From Massilia phosphatilytica (lineage in GTDB: Bacteria > Pseudomonadota > Gammaproteobacteria > Burkholderiales > Burkholderiaceae_D): a DNA stretch of 64,000 nucleotides. The notes under the pieces are model-generated. The model was not told the DNA's origin. It saw only the letters and a program-made list of their open reading frames with translations, and made no database searches. A program made the translations under genes and the position numbers. Positions 29,304-38,295 of this stretch are shown here, piece after piece; within the stretch, counting starts at the first letter, position 1, and the number at the start of each line of letters is the position of its first letter. The DNA lies in the NCBI RefSeq assembly GCF_002968015.1, contig NZ_PUIP01000001.1, positions 62,001-126,000 on the forward strand, read 5' to 3'.

Positions 29304-30407
29304 ATGACCAATCTCTTTCCGCTCGCGCCGCGCGACGCCGCCCGCATCGACCACCACGCCGCCGCTGCCGACGCGGACGGCTGGCTGCACCCGGTCCACC
29401 AGGCGCTGATCCACCACCGCGGCTGGCTGCGCATGCTGGCGCCGCGCGCCGTCGGCGGGGAAGAGCGGGCGCTGCCCGACGTCGTGCGGCTGGAGGAAGC
29501 CATCGCCCGCGTCGACGGCAGCGTAGGCTGGACGGTCACCTTGTGCGCCGGCGCCGGCTGGTTCGCGGGCTTCCTGCCGCCGCACCTGGCGCGCGCGATC
29601 CTGGCCACGCCGCGTGCGTGCCTCGCGGGCAGCGGCGCCCCGACCGGACACGCGGACCGCGAGTGCGACGGCTGGCGCATCGAGGGCGAGTGGGATTACG
29701 CGAGCGGCGCGCCGATGGCCACGCACTTCACGTTCAACGCCTTCCTGCGCGCGGACGGCAAGCCGGTGCTCGATGCGGATGGGCAGCCGCGCATCCAGGC
29801 GTTCGTCGTGCCGAAGGAGATCGTCGAGATCGTGCCCCGCTGGCGCAGCATCGGCCTGCGCGCGACGGCATCGCACGCCTACCGCATCCGCGACGCGTGG
29901 GTCCATGCCGACCACGGTTTCGTCATCGACCCGGCCGCCGCGCGCGAGCAGGGGCCGCTGTACCGCTTTCCATTTCTCCCGTTCGCCTTCGTCACGCTGG
30001 CGGCGAACGTGGCCGGGATGGCATCCCACTTCGTCGACCTGGCCCGCGCGTGCATCGCGCGCCGGCGCAACCGGTTCGGCGGGCAGAACGAGTTGCTGAT
30101 CGAGGTGCCGGCCGTGCGCGCGGTGCTGGACCGCGTCGACGCGCGCCTCGCCGACGTGCGCGGCCGTTTCTACGCCTTGCTCGACGCGACCTGGGCCGAC
30201 GTCGTCGCCGGCGCCGACGTCGCGGACGGGCAGGCCGCGCAGATGCAGGCGCTGGCGCAGGAATGGGTGGCGGCGTCGCGCCATGCCGTCGACACGCTGT
30301 ATCCGTACTGCGGCCTCGTGGCGGCCAGCGCGGACAGCGACATCAACCGCGTCTGGCGCGACTTTCATACGGCGTCGCAACACGCGCTCTTGCTGCCTCA
30401 GAACTGA
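29304..30407 (+). CDS. Acyl-CoA dehydrogenase-like flavoprotein
   Basis: 367 residues with the acyl-CoA dehydrogenase fold: helical N terminus 'LRMLAPRAVGGEERALPDVVRLEEAIARVDGSVGWTV' (in pieces), a beta middle with 'GWRIEGEWDYASGAPMATHF', and a C-terminal helical bundle. The 'GSVGWTVTLCAG' segment resembles the group-D flavin monooxygenases and HpaB/DszC-like members rather than beta-oxidation enzymes. The general-base Glu typical of dehydrogenases is not apparent. It sits alone between tRNA-Asn 3 and 4. Confidence 0.78.
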   Translation: MTNLFPLAPRDAARIDHHAAAADADGWLHPVHQALIHHRGWLRMLAPRAVGGEERALPDVVRLEEAIARVDGSVGWTVTLCAGAGWFAGFLPPHLARAILATPRACLAGSGAPTGHADRECDGWRIEGEWDYASGAPMATHFTFNAFLRADGKPVLDADGQPRIQAFVVPKEIVEIVPRWRSIGLRATASHAYRIRDAWVHADHGFVIDPAAAREQGPLYRFPFLPFAFVTLAANVAGMASHFVDLARACIARRRNRFGGQNELLIEVPAVRAVLDRVDARLADVRGRFYALLDATWADVVAGADVADGQAAQMQALAQEWVAASRHAVDTLYPYCGLVAASADSDINRVWRDFHTASQHALLLPQN

Positions 30408-30418
30408 GCCGCTATAAT
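30390..30418 (+). promoter_or_regulatory. Promoter of tRNA-Asn 4
   Basis: TTGCTG (30390-30395), 17 bp, TATAAT (30413-30418), 12 bp before the tRNA. The -35 lies inside the end of the preceding coding region. Confidence 0.72.
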
Positions 30419-30429
30419 GCGGCCTCCTT

Positions 30430-30505
30430 TCCCTGATAGCTCAGTCGGTAGAGCGACGGACTGTTAATCCGCAGGTCCCTGGTTCGAGTCCAGGTCGGGG
30501 AGCCA
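30430..30505 (+). tRNA. tRNA-Asn (GTT), copy 4
   Basis: Identical to copies 1-3, CCA encoded, with own promoter and terminator. It follows the acyl-CoA-dehydrogenase-like gene by 22 bp. Confidence 0.97.
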
Positions 30506-30512
30506 GAATCTG

Positions 30513-30550
30513 AAAAGGCCGCGTATTGTTCTGCAATACGCGGCCTTTTT
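30513..30550. terminator. Bidirectional terminator between tRNA-Asn 4 and the diguanylate cyclase gene
   Basis: AAAAGGCCGCGTATTG (30513-30528) pairs with CAATACGCGGCCTTTT, followed by T. The A-run on one side and T-run on the other allow it to serve both the tRNA (plus strand) and the cyclase gene, whose stop is at 30552 (minus strand). Confidence 0.88.
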
Positions 30551-30551
30551 G

Positions 30552-31733
30552 TCATGTGCCGACGCTCGCCGCGCTTGCCCGATTGCAGACGTCGACCCGG
30601 TTGCGCCCATGCGCCTTCGCACGGTACAAGGCCTCGTCGGCGCGACGCAGCACGGCTTCCCAGTCCGGGTCCTGGTGACCGTACGCGGCCACACCGACGC
30701 TGACCGTCATCGGCACGACGGCTTCTTCCGTCCGCAACGGCATGGTGGCGATTCGTTCGCGCAGGCGCTCGGCGATGGCGCACACGTCGTGCATCCGCCG
30801 GCCGGCCAGCAGCACGGCAAATTCCTCGCCGCCGATGCGGAACAGCGCCTCGTGCCCGTGCAGGACCTCGCCCGCGCGCGCCGTCACGTGACGGATCGCC
30901 GTGTCGCCCACGGCGTGGCCGTAGCGGTCGTTGATCGACTTGAAGTGGTCGATGTCGAACATAATGAAGAACATGCCCGATCCGTCGCGGCGGCAGCGTC
31001 CGAACACGGTGTCGGCGGTGGATTGCAGGGCGCGGCGGTTCAGCCAGCCGGTGAGGGCATCGGTCAGCGAGGCGCGGCGCAGGTCCAGCCCCTGGCGGTG
31101 GGCGACGATCAGCGCGCAGCTCATCGGCGTCACCACCATGAACAGGAGCAGGAACAGCGAGCCGGACGTCTGCAGGAACTGGCTGCCCATGAACGTCAGC
31201 GTACGGTCCTCGCTGGCGAACAGGTAAATCGTGCGCATGCTCTGCTGGAGCATGAATACGCATTCCATCACGACGAGCGGCGCGTACGCCGGCCACTCGT
31301 CACGCCGGACGCGGCCACGCAAGCTCAGGCCGACCCCCAGGTTGATGGCGGCGATCAGTGGCGTGAACACGAACAGCCGGTGCGCCACGGACGCCTGCAG
31401 CGCGGGCACGGCGTGCAGGCCCAGCACGAGCGGTGCGACAACCACCATCACGCGCCAGCCCGGCGCCAGTCCCAGATGCCGGCGCAATCCGGCGAGAACG
31501 CCGAAATGCGCGGCGACGTACAGGGCGTTGCCGATGCCGGGGACCACGAGGTACGGGAGCTGGACCTTGAATGCGACCGCCGCGAGCACGTTGTTGCAGG
31601 AAAACAGGAGTCCGGCGAACGCCCAGTCGCGCAGGCTGGCCTGGCGCGGTGCCGCGCGGTACAACAACGCCATGCTGGCGGCCATGACGACGCTCGCGAG
31701 TGCGGAAACCACGACGAGTGTGAACGCATCCAT
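30552..31733 (-). CDS. Membrane-anchored diguanylate cyclase (GGDEF)
   Basis: 393 residues. The N-terminal ~200 residues hold six or seven membrane helices that look like a membrane sensor. The C-terminal GGDEF domain has 'DALTGWLNRRALQ', 'MFDIDHFKSINDRYGHAVGD' and the active-site signature RIGGEEF, so it should make cyclic di-GMP. The RxxD product-inhibition motif is not obvious at its usual place. The stop lies against a bidirectional terminator; the gene is divergent from the YeeE-like transporter. Confidence 0.92.
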   Translation of the reverse strand: MDAFTLVVVSALASVVMAASMALLYRAAPRQASLRDWAFAGLLFSCNNVLAAVAFKVQLPYLVVPGIGNALYVAAHFGVLAGLRRHLGLAPGWRVMVVVAPLVLGLHAVPALQASVAHRLFVFTPLIAAINLGVGLSLRGRVRRDEWPAYAPLVVMECVFMLQQSMRTIYLFASEDRTLTFMGSQFLQTSGSLFLLLFMVVTPMSCALIVAHRQGLDLRRASLTDALTGWLNRRALQSTADTVFGRCRRDGSGMFFIMFDIDHFKSINDRYGHAVGDTAIRHVTARAGEVLHGHEALFRIGGEEFAVLLAGRRMHDVCAIAERLRERIATMPLRTEEAVVPMTVSVGVAAYGHQDPDWEAVLRRADEALYRAKAHGRNRVDVCNRASAASVGT

Positions 31734-31827
31734 GGGTTCCCCGAGAGCGCTGAATGAATTGATTACAACATTATAGGTATATCATCTTGATGAAATATCA
31801 CCAATTGTCTCAGTCTCTGCAGGCGCG

Positions 31828-33093
31828 ATGAAAACGGGGGAAAATGGCGGATTACGCCTCTCCAATCGTTTCCAAATGACCACACTCGCTTCTTCCCCGA
31901 TGCCACGCCGGGTCGACATGAACCCCAAGCCGCTCGGCGTCTCGCTGTTGCTCATCATCCTCGGCGCCTGGTACCTCGCGCAGACCGTCGATGCGAAACA
32001 CGCCGCGCTGTTCGTCGTCGGCGCGCTGCTCGGCCTCGCGCTGTACCACGCCGCGTTCGGTTTCACGTCCGCCTGGCGCGTCTTCATCGCGGACGGCCGC
32101 GGCGCCGGCCTGCGCGCGCAGATGATCATGCTCGCGGTCGGCGTGGCGCTGTTCTTCCCTGCACTGTCCGCCGGCACATTGTTCGGCAATCCCGTCACGG
32201 GCCTCGTGTCGCCCGCGGGCACCTCCGTCATCGTCGGCGCGTTCATGTTCGGCATCGGCATGCAGCTGGGCGGCGGATGCGCGTCCGGCACGCTGTACAC
32301 GGTTGGCGGCGGCAGCACGCGCATGATCGTGACCCTGCTCGCGTTTATCGCCGGCTCCGTCATCGCCACCGCGCACATGCCGTTCTGGACGTCGCTGCCG
32401 CAACTCAAGCCCATCTCGCTCGTGAAAACGCTGGGCCTGGCGCCCGCGCTGCTGCTCAACTGGGTCGTGTTCGCGCTGATCGCGTTCATTACCGTCGTCG
32501 TGGAAAAACGCCGGCACGGACGCCTCGTCGACCCGACCGTCCGGCCCGCGCACGCGTCGCCGTGGCTGCACGGGCCGTGGCCGCTGGTGGCCGGTGCCAT
32601 CGCGCTCGTCGTGCTGAACTTCGCGACGCTCGCGTTGTCCGGCCGGCCGTGGGGCGTGACGTCCGCGTTCGCGCTGTGGGGCGCCAAGGCCGCGCAAGTG
32701 ATCGGCATCGATACCGCGAGCTGGACGTACTGGTCGACGAAGGCGAATGCCGCGGCGCTGGCCGCGCCCGTGTCGCACGACGTGACGTCCGTGATGGACA
32801 TCGGCATCGTGCTGGGCGCGATGCTGGCGGCGGCGCTGGCGGGCCGCTACGCGCCCGTGTGGCGCGTGCCGCTGCGCTCGCTCCTCGCGGCCGTCGTCGG
32901 CGGGCTCATGCTCGGCTATGGCGCGCGTCTCGCGTACGGCTGCAACATCGGCGCCTACTTCAGCGGCATCGTGTCGGGCAGCCTGCACGGCTGGCTGTGG
33001 CTCGTCGCCGCGTTCGCCGGTAACGTCTTCGGCACACGGCTGCGTCCGCTGTTCGGGCTCGAGGTCGAGCGGGTGAAGCCGAGCGGCTGCTGA
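31828..33093 (+). CDS. YeeE/YedE-family transporter (thiosulfate/sulfur-type)
   Basis: About 421 residues, largely membrane-spanning. The family cysteine motifs are present: 'GGGCASGTLYTVGGGS' and 'RLAYGCNIGAYFSGIVSGS'. These line the substrate path in TsuA, the thiosulfate importer of this family. Other members carry related sulfur or selenium cargo. The start is uncertain: ATG 31828 has an AGG before it; ATG 31876 and 31918 are alternatives that would trim a non-conserved N terminus. No sulfurtransferase (TusA-like) gene is nearby. Confidence 0.85.
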   Translation: MKTGENGGLRLSNRFQMTTLASSPMPRRVDMNPKPLGVSLLLIILGAWYLAQTVDAKHAALFVVGALLGLALYHAAFGFTSAWRVFIADGRGAGLRAQMIMLAVGVALFFPALSAGTLFGNPVTGLVSPAGTSVIVGAFMFGIGMQLGGGCASGTLYTVGGGSTRMIVTLLAFIAGSVIATAHMPFWTSLPQLKPISLVKTLGLAPALLLNWVVFALIAFITVVVEKRRHGRLVDPTVRPAHASPWLHGPWPLVAGAIALVVLNFATLALSGRPWGVTSAFALWGAKAAQVIGIDTASWTYWSTKANAAALAAPVSHDVTSVMDIGIVLGAMLAAALAGRYAPVWRVPLRSLLAAVVGGLMLGYGARLAYGCNIGAYFSGIVSGSLHGWLWLVAAFAGNVFGTRLRPLFGLEVERVKPSGC

Positions 33094-33157
33094 GGCTGCG
33101 TCGCTGCACGCTTCGGCCAACCGGCCTACAATCGATCCTTTGCCGTCGGGATCGAGC

Positions 33158-34555
33158 ATGCAAGCTTCAGTCAATACAACACCTCTCGAACAGGACGGAT
33201 TACAGGATGGCTTACCTGCGGGCCCACGCGCCTGGGCCATCCTCGCGCTCGCGCTTGGCGTGGGCATGTCGTCCCTCGATACCGCCATCGCCAACACTGC
33301 GCTGCCCGCGATGGCGCAGCAATTGCACGCCACGCCGGCCGACTCCGTCTGGATCGTGAATGCCTACCAGCTTGCCATGGTCGCCACGTTGCTGCCGATC
33401 GCGGCGCTGGGCGAAACCATCGGCTACCGCCGCGTCTACGTGGCCGGGATGGCCCTGTTCACGGCGGCGTCGCTCGCGTGCGCGCTCGCATGGTCGCTGC
33501 CGGTGCTGATCGGCGCGCGCCTGTTCCAGGGCCTCGGAGCCAGCGCCATCATGGGCGTCAACACGGCGCTGCTGCGCGCCACGTATCCGGCGAGGTTGCA
33601 GGGACGCGGCTTCGGCACCAATGCCCTCGTCGTCGCGGTCGGATTCGCGCTCGGGCCGAGCCTGGCGTCGGTCATTCTTGCGACGTCGTCCTGGCAATGG
33701 CTGTTCGGCATAAACGTCGTGCCCGGCATCGTCGCGTTCTTCATGGCGCGCAAGGTGCTGCCGGAAACGCGGCGTGCCAGCCACCGCGTGGACGGGCTCG
33801 CCGGCTTCTACAACGTCGTCGCGTTTTCGATGGCCGTGTTGACGCTGGGCGATGCCGCGCACCGCGCGGGCATCAGGTCGCTGCTGCCGGAGGCGACGGT
33901 CGCGCTGGTGTTCTTCGCACTGCTGCGGCACCGCGAGCGCGGCCATCCGGCGCCGCTGTTGCCGGTAGACCTGTTCCGCCGTCCCTTATTCGCGCTGTCG
34001 ACCATCACCGCCATGTGCACCTTCGCCGCGCAGGCCCTGGCGTTCGTCGCGCTGCCGTTCTTTTTCGAGACGACGCTCGGCCGTTCGCCCGTCGAGACGG
34101 GTTTCCTGATGACGCCCTGGCCCGTGATGGTCGGCGTGATGGCGCCCGTCGCCGGACGACTCTCCGACCGCTATGCGCCGGGCCTGCTGGGCGGCATCGG
34201 GCTGTTGATCCTCGCGGCCGGCCTCGTCACTATGATGCGCCTGCCGGTGTCGCCGTCGGCCTTCGACATCGGCTGGCGCATGGCCGTGTGCGGCATCGGC
34301 TTCGGCTTTTTCCAGGCGCCGAACATGAAGGCCATCATGGGCAGCGCACCGGCGTCGCGTGCCGGCAGTGCGAGCGGCATGGTGGCGACCGCGCGCCTGA
34401 CGGGCCAGGCAACGGGCGCCGCCCTGGTCGCGTTCTGCCTTACCATTTCCCACGTGCGCGGACCGTGGTTCGCGCTCGGCATCGCCGCCGCGTTCTCGTT
34501 CGCGGCCAGCGTGGCCAGTTTTTCGCGCCTCGTCGTAGCGGCGCCCGCGGTGTGA
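33158..34555 (+). CDS. MFS drug/metabolite transporter (DHA2-like)
   Basis: 465 residues with 14 likely membrane helices. 'ILALALGVGMSSLDTAIANTALP' is the helix-1 signature of the EmrB/QacA subgroup; 'GARLFQGLGASAIMGVNTALL' matches the conserved motif C region. It probably exports small molecules by proton antiport. Start ATG 33158; an upstream TTG is less likely. It is followed 26 bp later by the tartrate-dehydrogenase-like gene in the same direction. Confidence 0.88.
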   Translation: MQASVNTTPLEQDGLQDGLPAGPRAWAILALALGVGMSSLDTAIANTALPAMAQQLHATPADSVWIVNAYQLAMVATLLPIAALGETIGYRRVYVAGMALFTAASLACALAWSLPVLIGARLFQGLGASAIMGVNTALLRATYPARLQGRGFGTNALVVAVGFALGPSLASVILATSSWQWLFGINVVPGIVAFFMARKVLPETRRASHRVDGLAGFYNVVAFSMAVLTLGDAAHRAGIRSLLPEATVALVFFALLRHRERGHPAPLLPVDLFRRPLFALSTITAMCTFAAQALAFVALPFFFETTLGRSPVETGFLMTPWPVMVGVMAPVAGRLSDRYAPGLLGGIGLLILAAGLVTMMRLPVSPSAFDIGWRMAVCGIGFGFFQAPNMKAIMGSAPASRAGSASGMVATARLTGQATGAALVAFCLTISHVRGPWFALGIAAAFSFAASVASFSRLVVAAPAV

Positions 34556-34581
34556 GCTTCACCATTCAAGAAAGAAACCAG

Positions 34582-35676
34582 ATGACACGACGTTTCAAGA
34601 TCGCGGCGATCGCCGGCGACGGCATCGGCAAGGAAGTCCTGCCGGAAGGCCTGAAGGTATTGGCGGCCGCGGCCGAGCGCTTCGGCCTGCAGCTCGAGTT
34701 CACGCATTTTCCGTGGGCCAGCTGCGACTGGTACATCCAGCACGGCGAGATGATGCCGCCCGACTGGAAGGAACAATTGTCCGGCATGGACGCCATTTAT
34801 TTCGGCGCCGTCGGCTGGCCCGCGCTGGTGCCGGACCACATCTCGCTGTGGGGCTCGCTGCTCAAGTTCCGCCGCGAATTCGACCAGTACATCAACCTGC
34901 GTCCCGTGCGGCTGTTCGAAGGCGTGCCGTGCCCGCTGGCCGGCCGCAAGCCGGGCGACATCGACTTCTTCGTCGTGCGCGAAAACACCGAGGGCGAGTA
35001 CACGAACCTGGGCGGCGTGATGTTCCCGGGCACCGAGCGCGAGTTGGTGATCCAGGAATCCGTGTTCACGCGCCACGGCACCGACCGCGTGCTGCGCTAC
35101 GCCTTCGAACTGGCCAACGCGCGGAGCCGCCGGCACCTGACGGTCGCGACCAAATCGAACGGCATCGCCATCAGCATGCCGTGGTGGGACGGCCGCGCGG
35201 ACGCCATCCACGCCGACTACCCGCAGGTCACCGTGGACAAGCAGCACATCGACATCCTGACCGCCCGCTTCGTGCTGCAGCCCGACCGCTTCGACGTCGT
35301 CGTCGCGTCGAACCTGTTCGGCGACATCCTGTCCGACCTCGGCCCGGCCTGCACGGGCACGATCGGCCTGGCGCCGTCCGGCAACCTGAACCCGGATCGC
35401 ACGTTCCCGTCGCTGTTCGAACCCGTGCACGGCTCGGCGCCGGACATCGCGGGCAAGGGCATCGCCAATCCGATCGCGATGATCTGGTCGGGCGCGATGA
35501 TGTTGTCGTTCCTCGCTGACGGCCCGGACGCGGACGCGCGCTGCGGCGAGGCGCACGACGCCATCGTGGCCGCGATCGAGGACGTGCTGCGCGCCGGACC
35601 GCGCACGGGCGACCTGGGCGGCACGGCGACAACCGTCGAGGTGGGCGACGCCATTGCGGCCCGCGTGCGCGGCTGA
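34582..35676 (+). CDS. Tartrate dehydrogenase / D-malate-type decarboxylating dehydrogenase
   Basis: 364 residues of the isocitrate/isopropylmalate dehydrogenase family. Start 'FKIAAIAGDGIGKEVLPEGL'; substrate/metal region 'VRENTEGEYTNLGGVMFPG'; 'VATKSNGIAISMPWWDG' is typical of tartrate dehydrogenases; NAD-binding and metal motif 'SNLFGDILSDLGP' and 'FEPVHGSAPDIAGKGIANP'. TtuC-like enzymes oxidise tartrate, D-malate or isopropylmalate. Good ribosome-binding region AAGAAAGAAACCAG. Confidence 0.9.
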   Translation: MTRRFKIAAIAGDGIGKEVLPEGLKVLAAAAERFGLQLEFTHFPWASCDWYIQHGEMMPPDWKEQLSGMDAIYFGAVGWPALVPDHISLWGSLLKFRREFDQYINLRPVRLFEGVPCPLAGRKPGDIDFFVVRENTEGEYTNLGGVMFPGTERELVIQESVFTRHGTDRVLRYAFELANARSRRHLTVATKSNGIAISMPWWDGRADAIHADYPQVTVDKQHIDILTARFVLQPDRFDVVVASNLFGDILSDLGPACTGTIGLAPSGNLNPDRTFPSLFEPVHGSAPDIAGKGIANPIAMIWSGAMMLSFLADGPDADARCGEAHDAIVAAIEDVLRAGPRTGDLGGTATTVEVGDAIAARVRG

Positions 35677-35716
35677 CGGTGCTTTAAACGGGCACGGCCG
35701 CCCCGATATCAGGAAC

Positions 35717-36058
35717 ATGGCGCGCCGTTCCCGTATTCTCGACTTCGACCCTCCTTCCCAGCCCGTCGCGGCCGACGGCCCGTGTCCGCTGTGCGGCCGG
35801 CCGCTCGGCACGGTCAATATCGACCGCCATCACCTGATTCCCAAGTCGCTGAAGGGCAGGGAGCAATTTCCGATCCATAAGATCTGCCACCGCAAGATCC
35901 ATGCAACGTTTTCCGAACGCGAATTGCTGCGCGCTTATCACACGTGGGAGGCGCTGCGGGGGAATGACGCTATCCGGGCGTTCATCGACTGGGTGGCGAA
36001 GAAACCGCCGGCGTTTTATGCACGGACGTTCACGTCGAATAAGAAGAAGAGCCGCTAG
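35717..36058 (+). CDS. Small HNH-nuclease-like protein
   Basis: 113 residues. A zinc-knuckle and HNH pattern is visible: 'CPLCGRPL', then 'IDRHHLIPKSLKGRE' and 'HKICHRKIHATFSE'. The spacing of two Cys pairs and the His-His...His motif fits McrA-type HNH nucleases or related zinc proteins. It stands alone after the dehydrogenase gene, 40 bp downstream. Small HNH proteins of this kind are common in Burkholderiales and mostly uncharacterised. Confidence 0.75.
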   Translation: MARRSRILDFDPPSQPVAADGPCPLCGRPLGTVNIDRHHLIPKSLKGREQFPIHKICHRKIHATFSERELLRAYHTWEALRGNDAIRAFIDWVAKKPPAFYARTFTSNKKKSR

Positions 36059-36207
36059 AAGTGTCCTGCCTCGCCTTGATCGGAGTGTTACCGTTTGCGC
36101 CGCACGATTCAATCGGGCATCACCCCCGTTGTGCTTGGTGTTAAAATCCGATCTTACTTTTTTGCAATTCTGGTTCCTTTTTCAATGCCGCCGCCCCCCG
36201 CTTTGCG

Positions 36208-37818
36208 ATGAACCAAGAAGATTCCACCGCCTGCTCCGTTCTCCTGATCGATGACGAACCCTTTGCCGAGGACATCATTTCCCACGGCATGAAAGGGTGC
36301 GCCGCGTATTCGCTGCGCTATGCGCGCGATCCTGGCATGGCGGTCGATCTGGCCAAGGAAGTCGGTGCGACGGTCGTGCTCGTCGACTTGCGCATGCCCG
36401 AGATCGACGGGTTCGAAGTCACGCGGCGGCTGCGCGCGGACAAGGACACGGAGCACATTCCCGTCATCCTGCTGTCCTCTGAAGAAGATCCCGAAATCAA
36501 GGCAAAGGCATTCGCCGTGGGCGCGAACGATTACCTGGTGAAATGGCCCGATCCGCGAGAACTCGTCGCGCGCGTGCGCTACCACAGCGATGCCTGCGTC
36601 GCGCGGCGCCAGCGCGATGCCGCGTTCGTGTCGTTGCGCCTCAGCCAGGAACAATTGGCCGCCAGCCAGTCGGCGCTGCACCAGGCGCAGAAGATGGAAG
36701 CGATCGGCCAGTTGACGGGCGGCGTCGCTCACGATTTCAACAATGTCCTGCAGATCATCGGCGGCAACCTGCAATTGCTGAAACTGGTGGGCAATTTGAA
36801 CGATGCCGGCCGGGCGCGTGTCGACATGGCGCTGGCCGGCGTGGAGCGCGGCGCCAAGCTGTCGTCGCACCTGCTCGCGTTCGCCCGGCGCCAGCCGTTG
36901 CAGGCTGTCGTGATCAATCCGGGGCATTTGCTGCGCGAGATGGACGACATGATGCGGCGCGTGCTCGGTCCGCGCGCGCGCGTCGTGACCGAGATCGCGG
37001 CGAGCCTGGGCAGCACGCTCGTCGATCCGAACCAGCTCAACAACGTGCTGCTGAACCTCGCGATCAATGCGCGCGATGCGATGGCGGGCAGCGGCACGCT
37101 GACGATCCGCGCGGCCAATGCCGGTCCCGACAGCGTCTTGCCGACGGAAGTGCCGCGCGGCCATTACGTGCTGATCGAAGTGGCGGACACCGGCAAGGGC
37201 ATGCCGCCCGAGGTGCTGGAGCGCGCGTTCGAGCCGTTCTTCACGACCAAGCCGACGGGGCAGGGGACGGGCCTGGGCCTGTCGATGGCGTACGGGTTCG
37301 TCAAGCAGTCCGGCGGCGAGATCGTCCTGCGGAGCGAGCCGGGCAAGGGCACCAGCGTGCGCATCTACCTGCCGCGCAGCGAGGCCGAGCCGCAGCTCGC
37401 GGAACGTGCGCCGACGGCGCCGCTGCTGGGCGGGATCGAGACGATCCTCGTCGTCGAGGACGAGGAAGACGTGCGCAGCACGACGTGCGGCATCCTGTCC
37501 GCGCTCGGCTACAAGGTGCTGGAGGCGCCGGATGCGGCGAAGGCCATGGAGATCGTGCAGAGCGGCCAGCATATCGATCTCGTGTTCACGGACGTGATCA
37601 TGCCGGGGCCGGTGAGCAGCCTGCAACTGGGCGAGGTGGTGCGTGCACGCCTGCCGCAGGCGGAAATCCTGTACACGTCGGGCTATGCGGAGGGCGTGCT
37701 GGCGCACGAAGGGAAGCTGGAGGCGTCGGTCAACCTGCTGCAGAAGCCGTATCATCCGGACGCGCTCAGCGCGCGCATCCGGCATCTGCTGCGGCGACGG
37801 CAGAACGTCCTGACGTGA
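36208..37818 (+). CDS. REC-histidine kinase-REC hybrid regulator
   Basis: 536 residues, all cytoplasmic. Order: receiver (about 8-125, 'VLLIDDEPFAED', Asp in 'VLVDLRMPEIDGFEV'); a short helical linker; HisKA with 'GQLTGGVAHDFNNVLQIIGG' (phospho-His near 175); HATPase with 'NLAINARDAM' and 'GTGLGLSMAYGF'; and a second receiver (about 411-530, 'ILVVEDEEDV', 'FTDVIMPGP'). A receiver-first kinase takes its signal from another kinase. It converges on the phytochrome/Rcp1 pair, so a light signal is plausible but unproven. Confidence 0.9.
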   Translation: MNQEDSTACSVLLIDDEPFAEDIISHGMKGCAAYSLRYARDPGMAVDLAKEVGATVVLVDLRMPEIDGFEVTRRLRADKDTEHIPVILLSSEEDPEIKAKAFAVGANDYLVKWPDPRELVARVRYHSDACVARRQRDAAFVSLRLSQEQLAASQSALHQAQKMEAIGQLTGGVAHDFNNVLQIIGGNLQLLKLVGNLNDAGRARVDMALAGVERGAKLSSHLLAFARRQPLQAVVINPGHLLREMDDMMRRVLGPRARVVTEIAASLGSTLVDPNQLNNVLLNLAINARDAMAGSGTLTIRAANAGPDSVLPTEVPRGHYVLIEVADTGKGMPPEVLERAFEPFFTTKPTGQGTGLGLSMAYGFVKQSGGEIVLRSEPGKGTSVRIYLPRSEAEPQLAERAPTAPLLGGIETILVVEDEEDVRSTTCGILSALGYKVLEAPDAAKAMEIVQSGQHIDLVFTDVIMPGPVSSLQLGEVVRARLPQAEILYTSGYAEGVLAHEGKLEASVNLLQKPYHPDALSARIRHLLRRRQNVLT

Positions 37819-38277
37819 TCACTTGTTGGGCTTGACGTAGCGCTGCGATCCCGGCGGCGGTTCGTTCAGCACGGCCCAGAAGATGCCCAGGTCCGCGATC
37901 GCGCGCACGAATTCCGTGAAATCGACGGGCTTGACGACATAGGCATTCACGCCCAGTTCGTAGCTGCGCACCAGGTCCTGTTCTTCCTTCGACGACGTCA
38001 GCATGACGACCGGCAGGCTTTTCAGGCCGTCGGTCGTGCGCACGTTGCGCAGCACTTCGAGGCCATCCACCTTCGGCAGCTTCAGGTCGAGCAGCACGAC
38101 GGCCGGATTGCCGGCCGAACGCGACGCGTATTCGCCGCGGCGGTGCAGGTAGTCCAGCGCTTCGGCGCCGTCGCGCACGACGATGACCTGGTTGGCGAGC
38201 TGGCTCTTGGACAGCGCGATCAGCGTGAGCTCGAGATCGTTCGGGTTGTCTTCGACCAGCAGGATGGGCTTGAGCAT
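37819..38277 (-). CDS. Rcp1-like single-domain response regulator
   Basis: 152 residues, one receiver domain only. 'ILLVEDNPNDLELTLIAL' (acidic pocket), 'VVLLDLKLPKVDGLEVLR' (phospho-Asp), 'VMLTSSKEEQD' (conserved Thr) and 'AYVVKPVDFTEF' (Lys). The insertion 'RSAGNPAV' before the phospho-Asp and the length match Rcp1-type partners of bacterial phytochromes. It lies 18 bp downstream of bphP on the same strand, so it is the phytochrome's likely phosphorylation target. Confidence 0.93.
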   Translation of the reverse strand: MLKPILLVEDNPNDLELTLIALSKSQLANQVIVVRDGAEALDYLHRRGEYASRSAGNPAVVLLDLKLPKVDGLEVLRNVRTTDGLKSLPVVMLTSSKEEQDLVRSYELGVNAYVVKPVDFTEFVRAIADLGIFWAVLNEPPPGSQRYVKPNK

Positions 38278-38295
38278 AGGTTCTTCGAAAAATTT

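Noticed and set aside
29304..30407. Acyl-CoA-dehydrogenase-like gene as cargo of a second tRNA-Asn element
   Set aside because: Both flanking tRNA genes are intact with their own promoters and terminators, and the GC content looks chromosomal; only a duplication scenario remains, noted under the tRNA finding.
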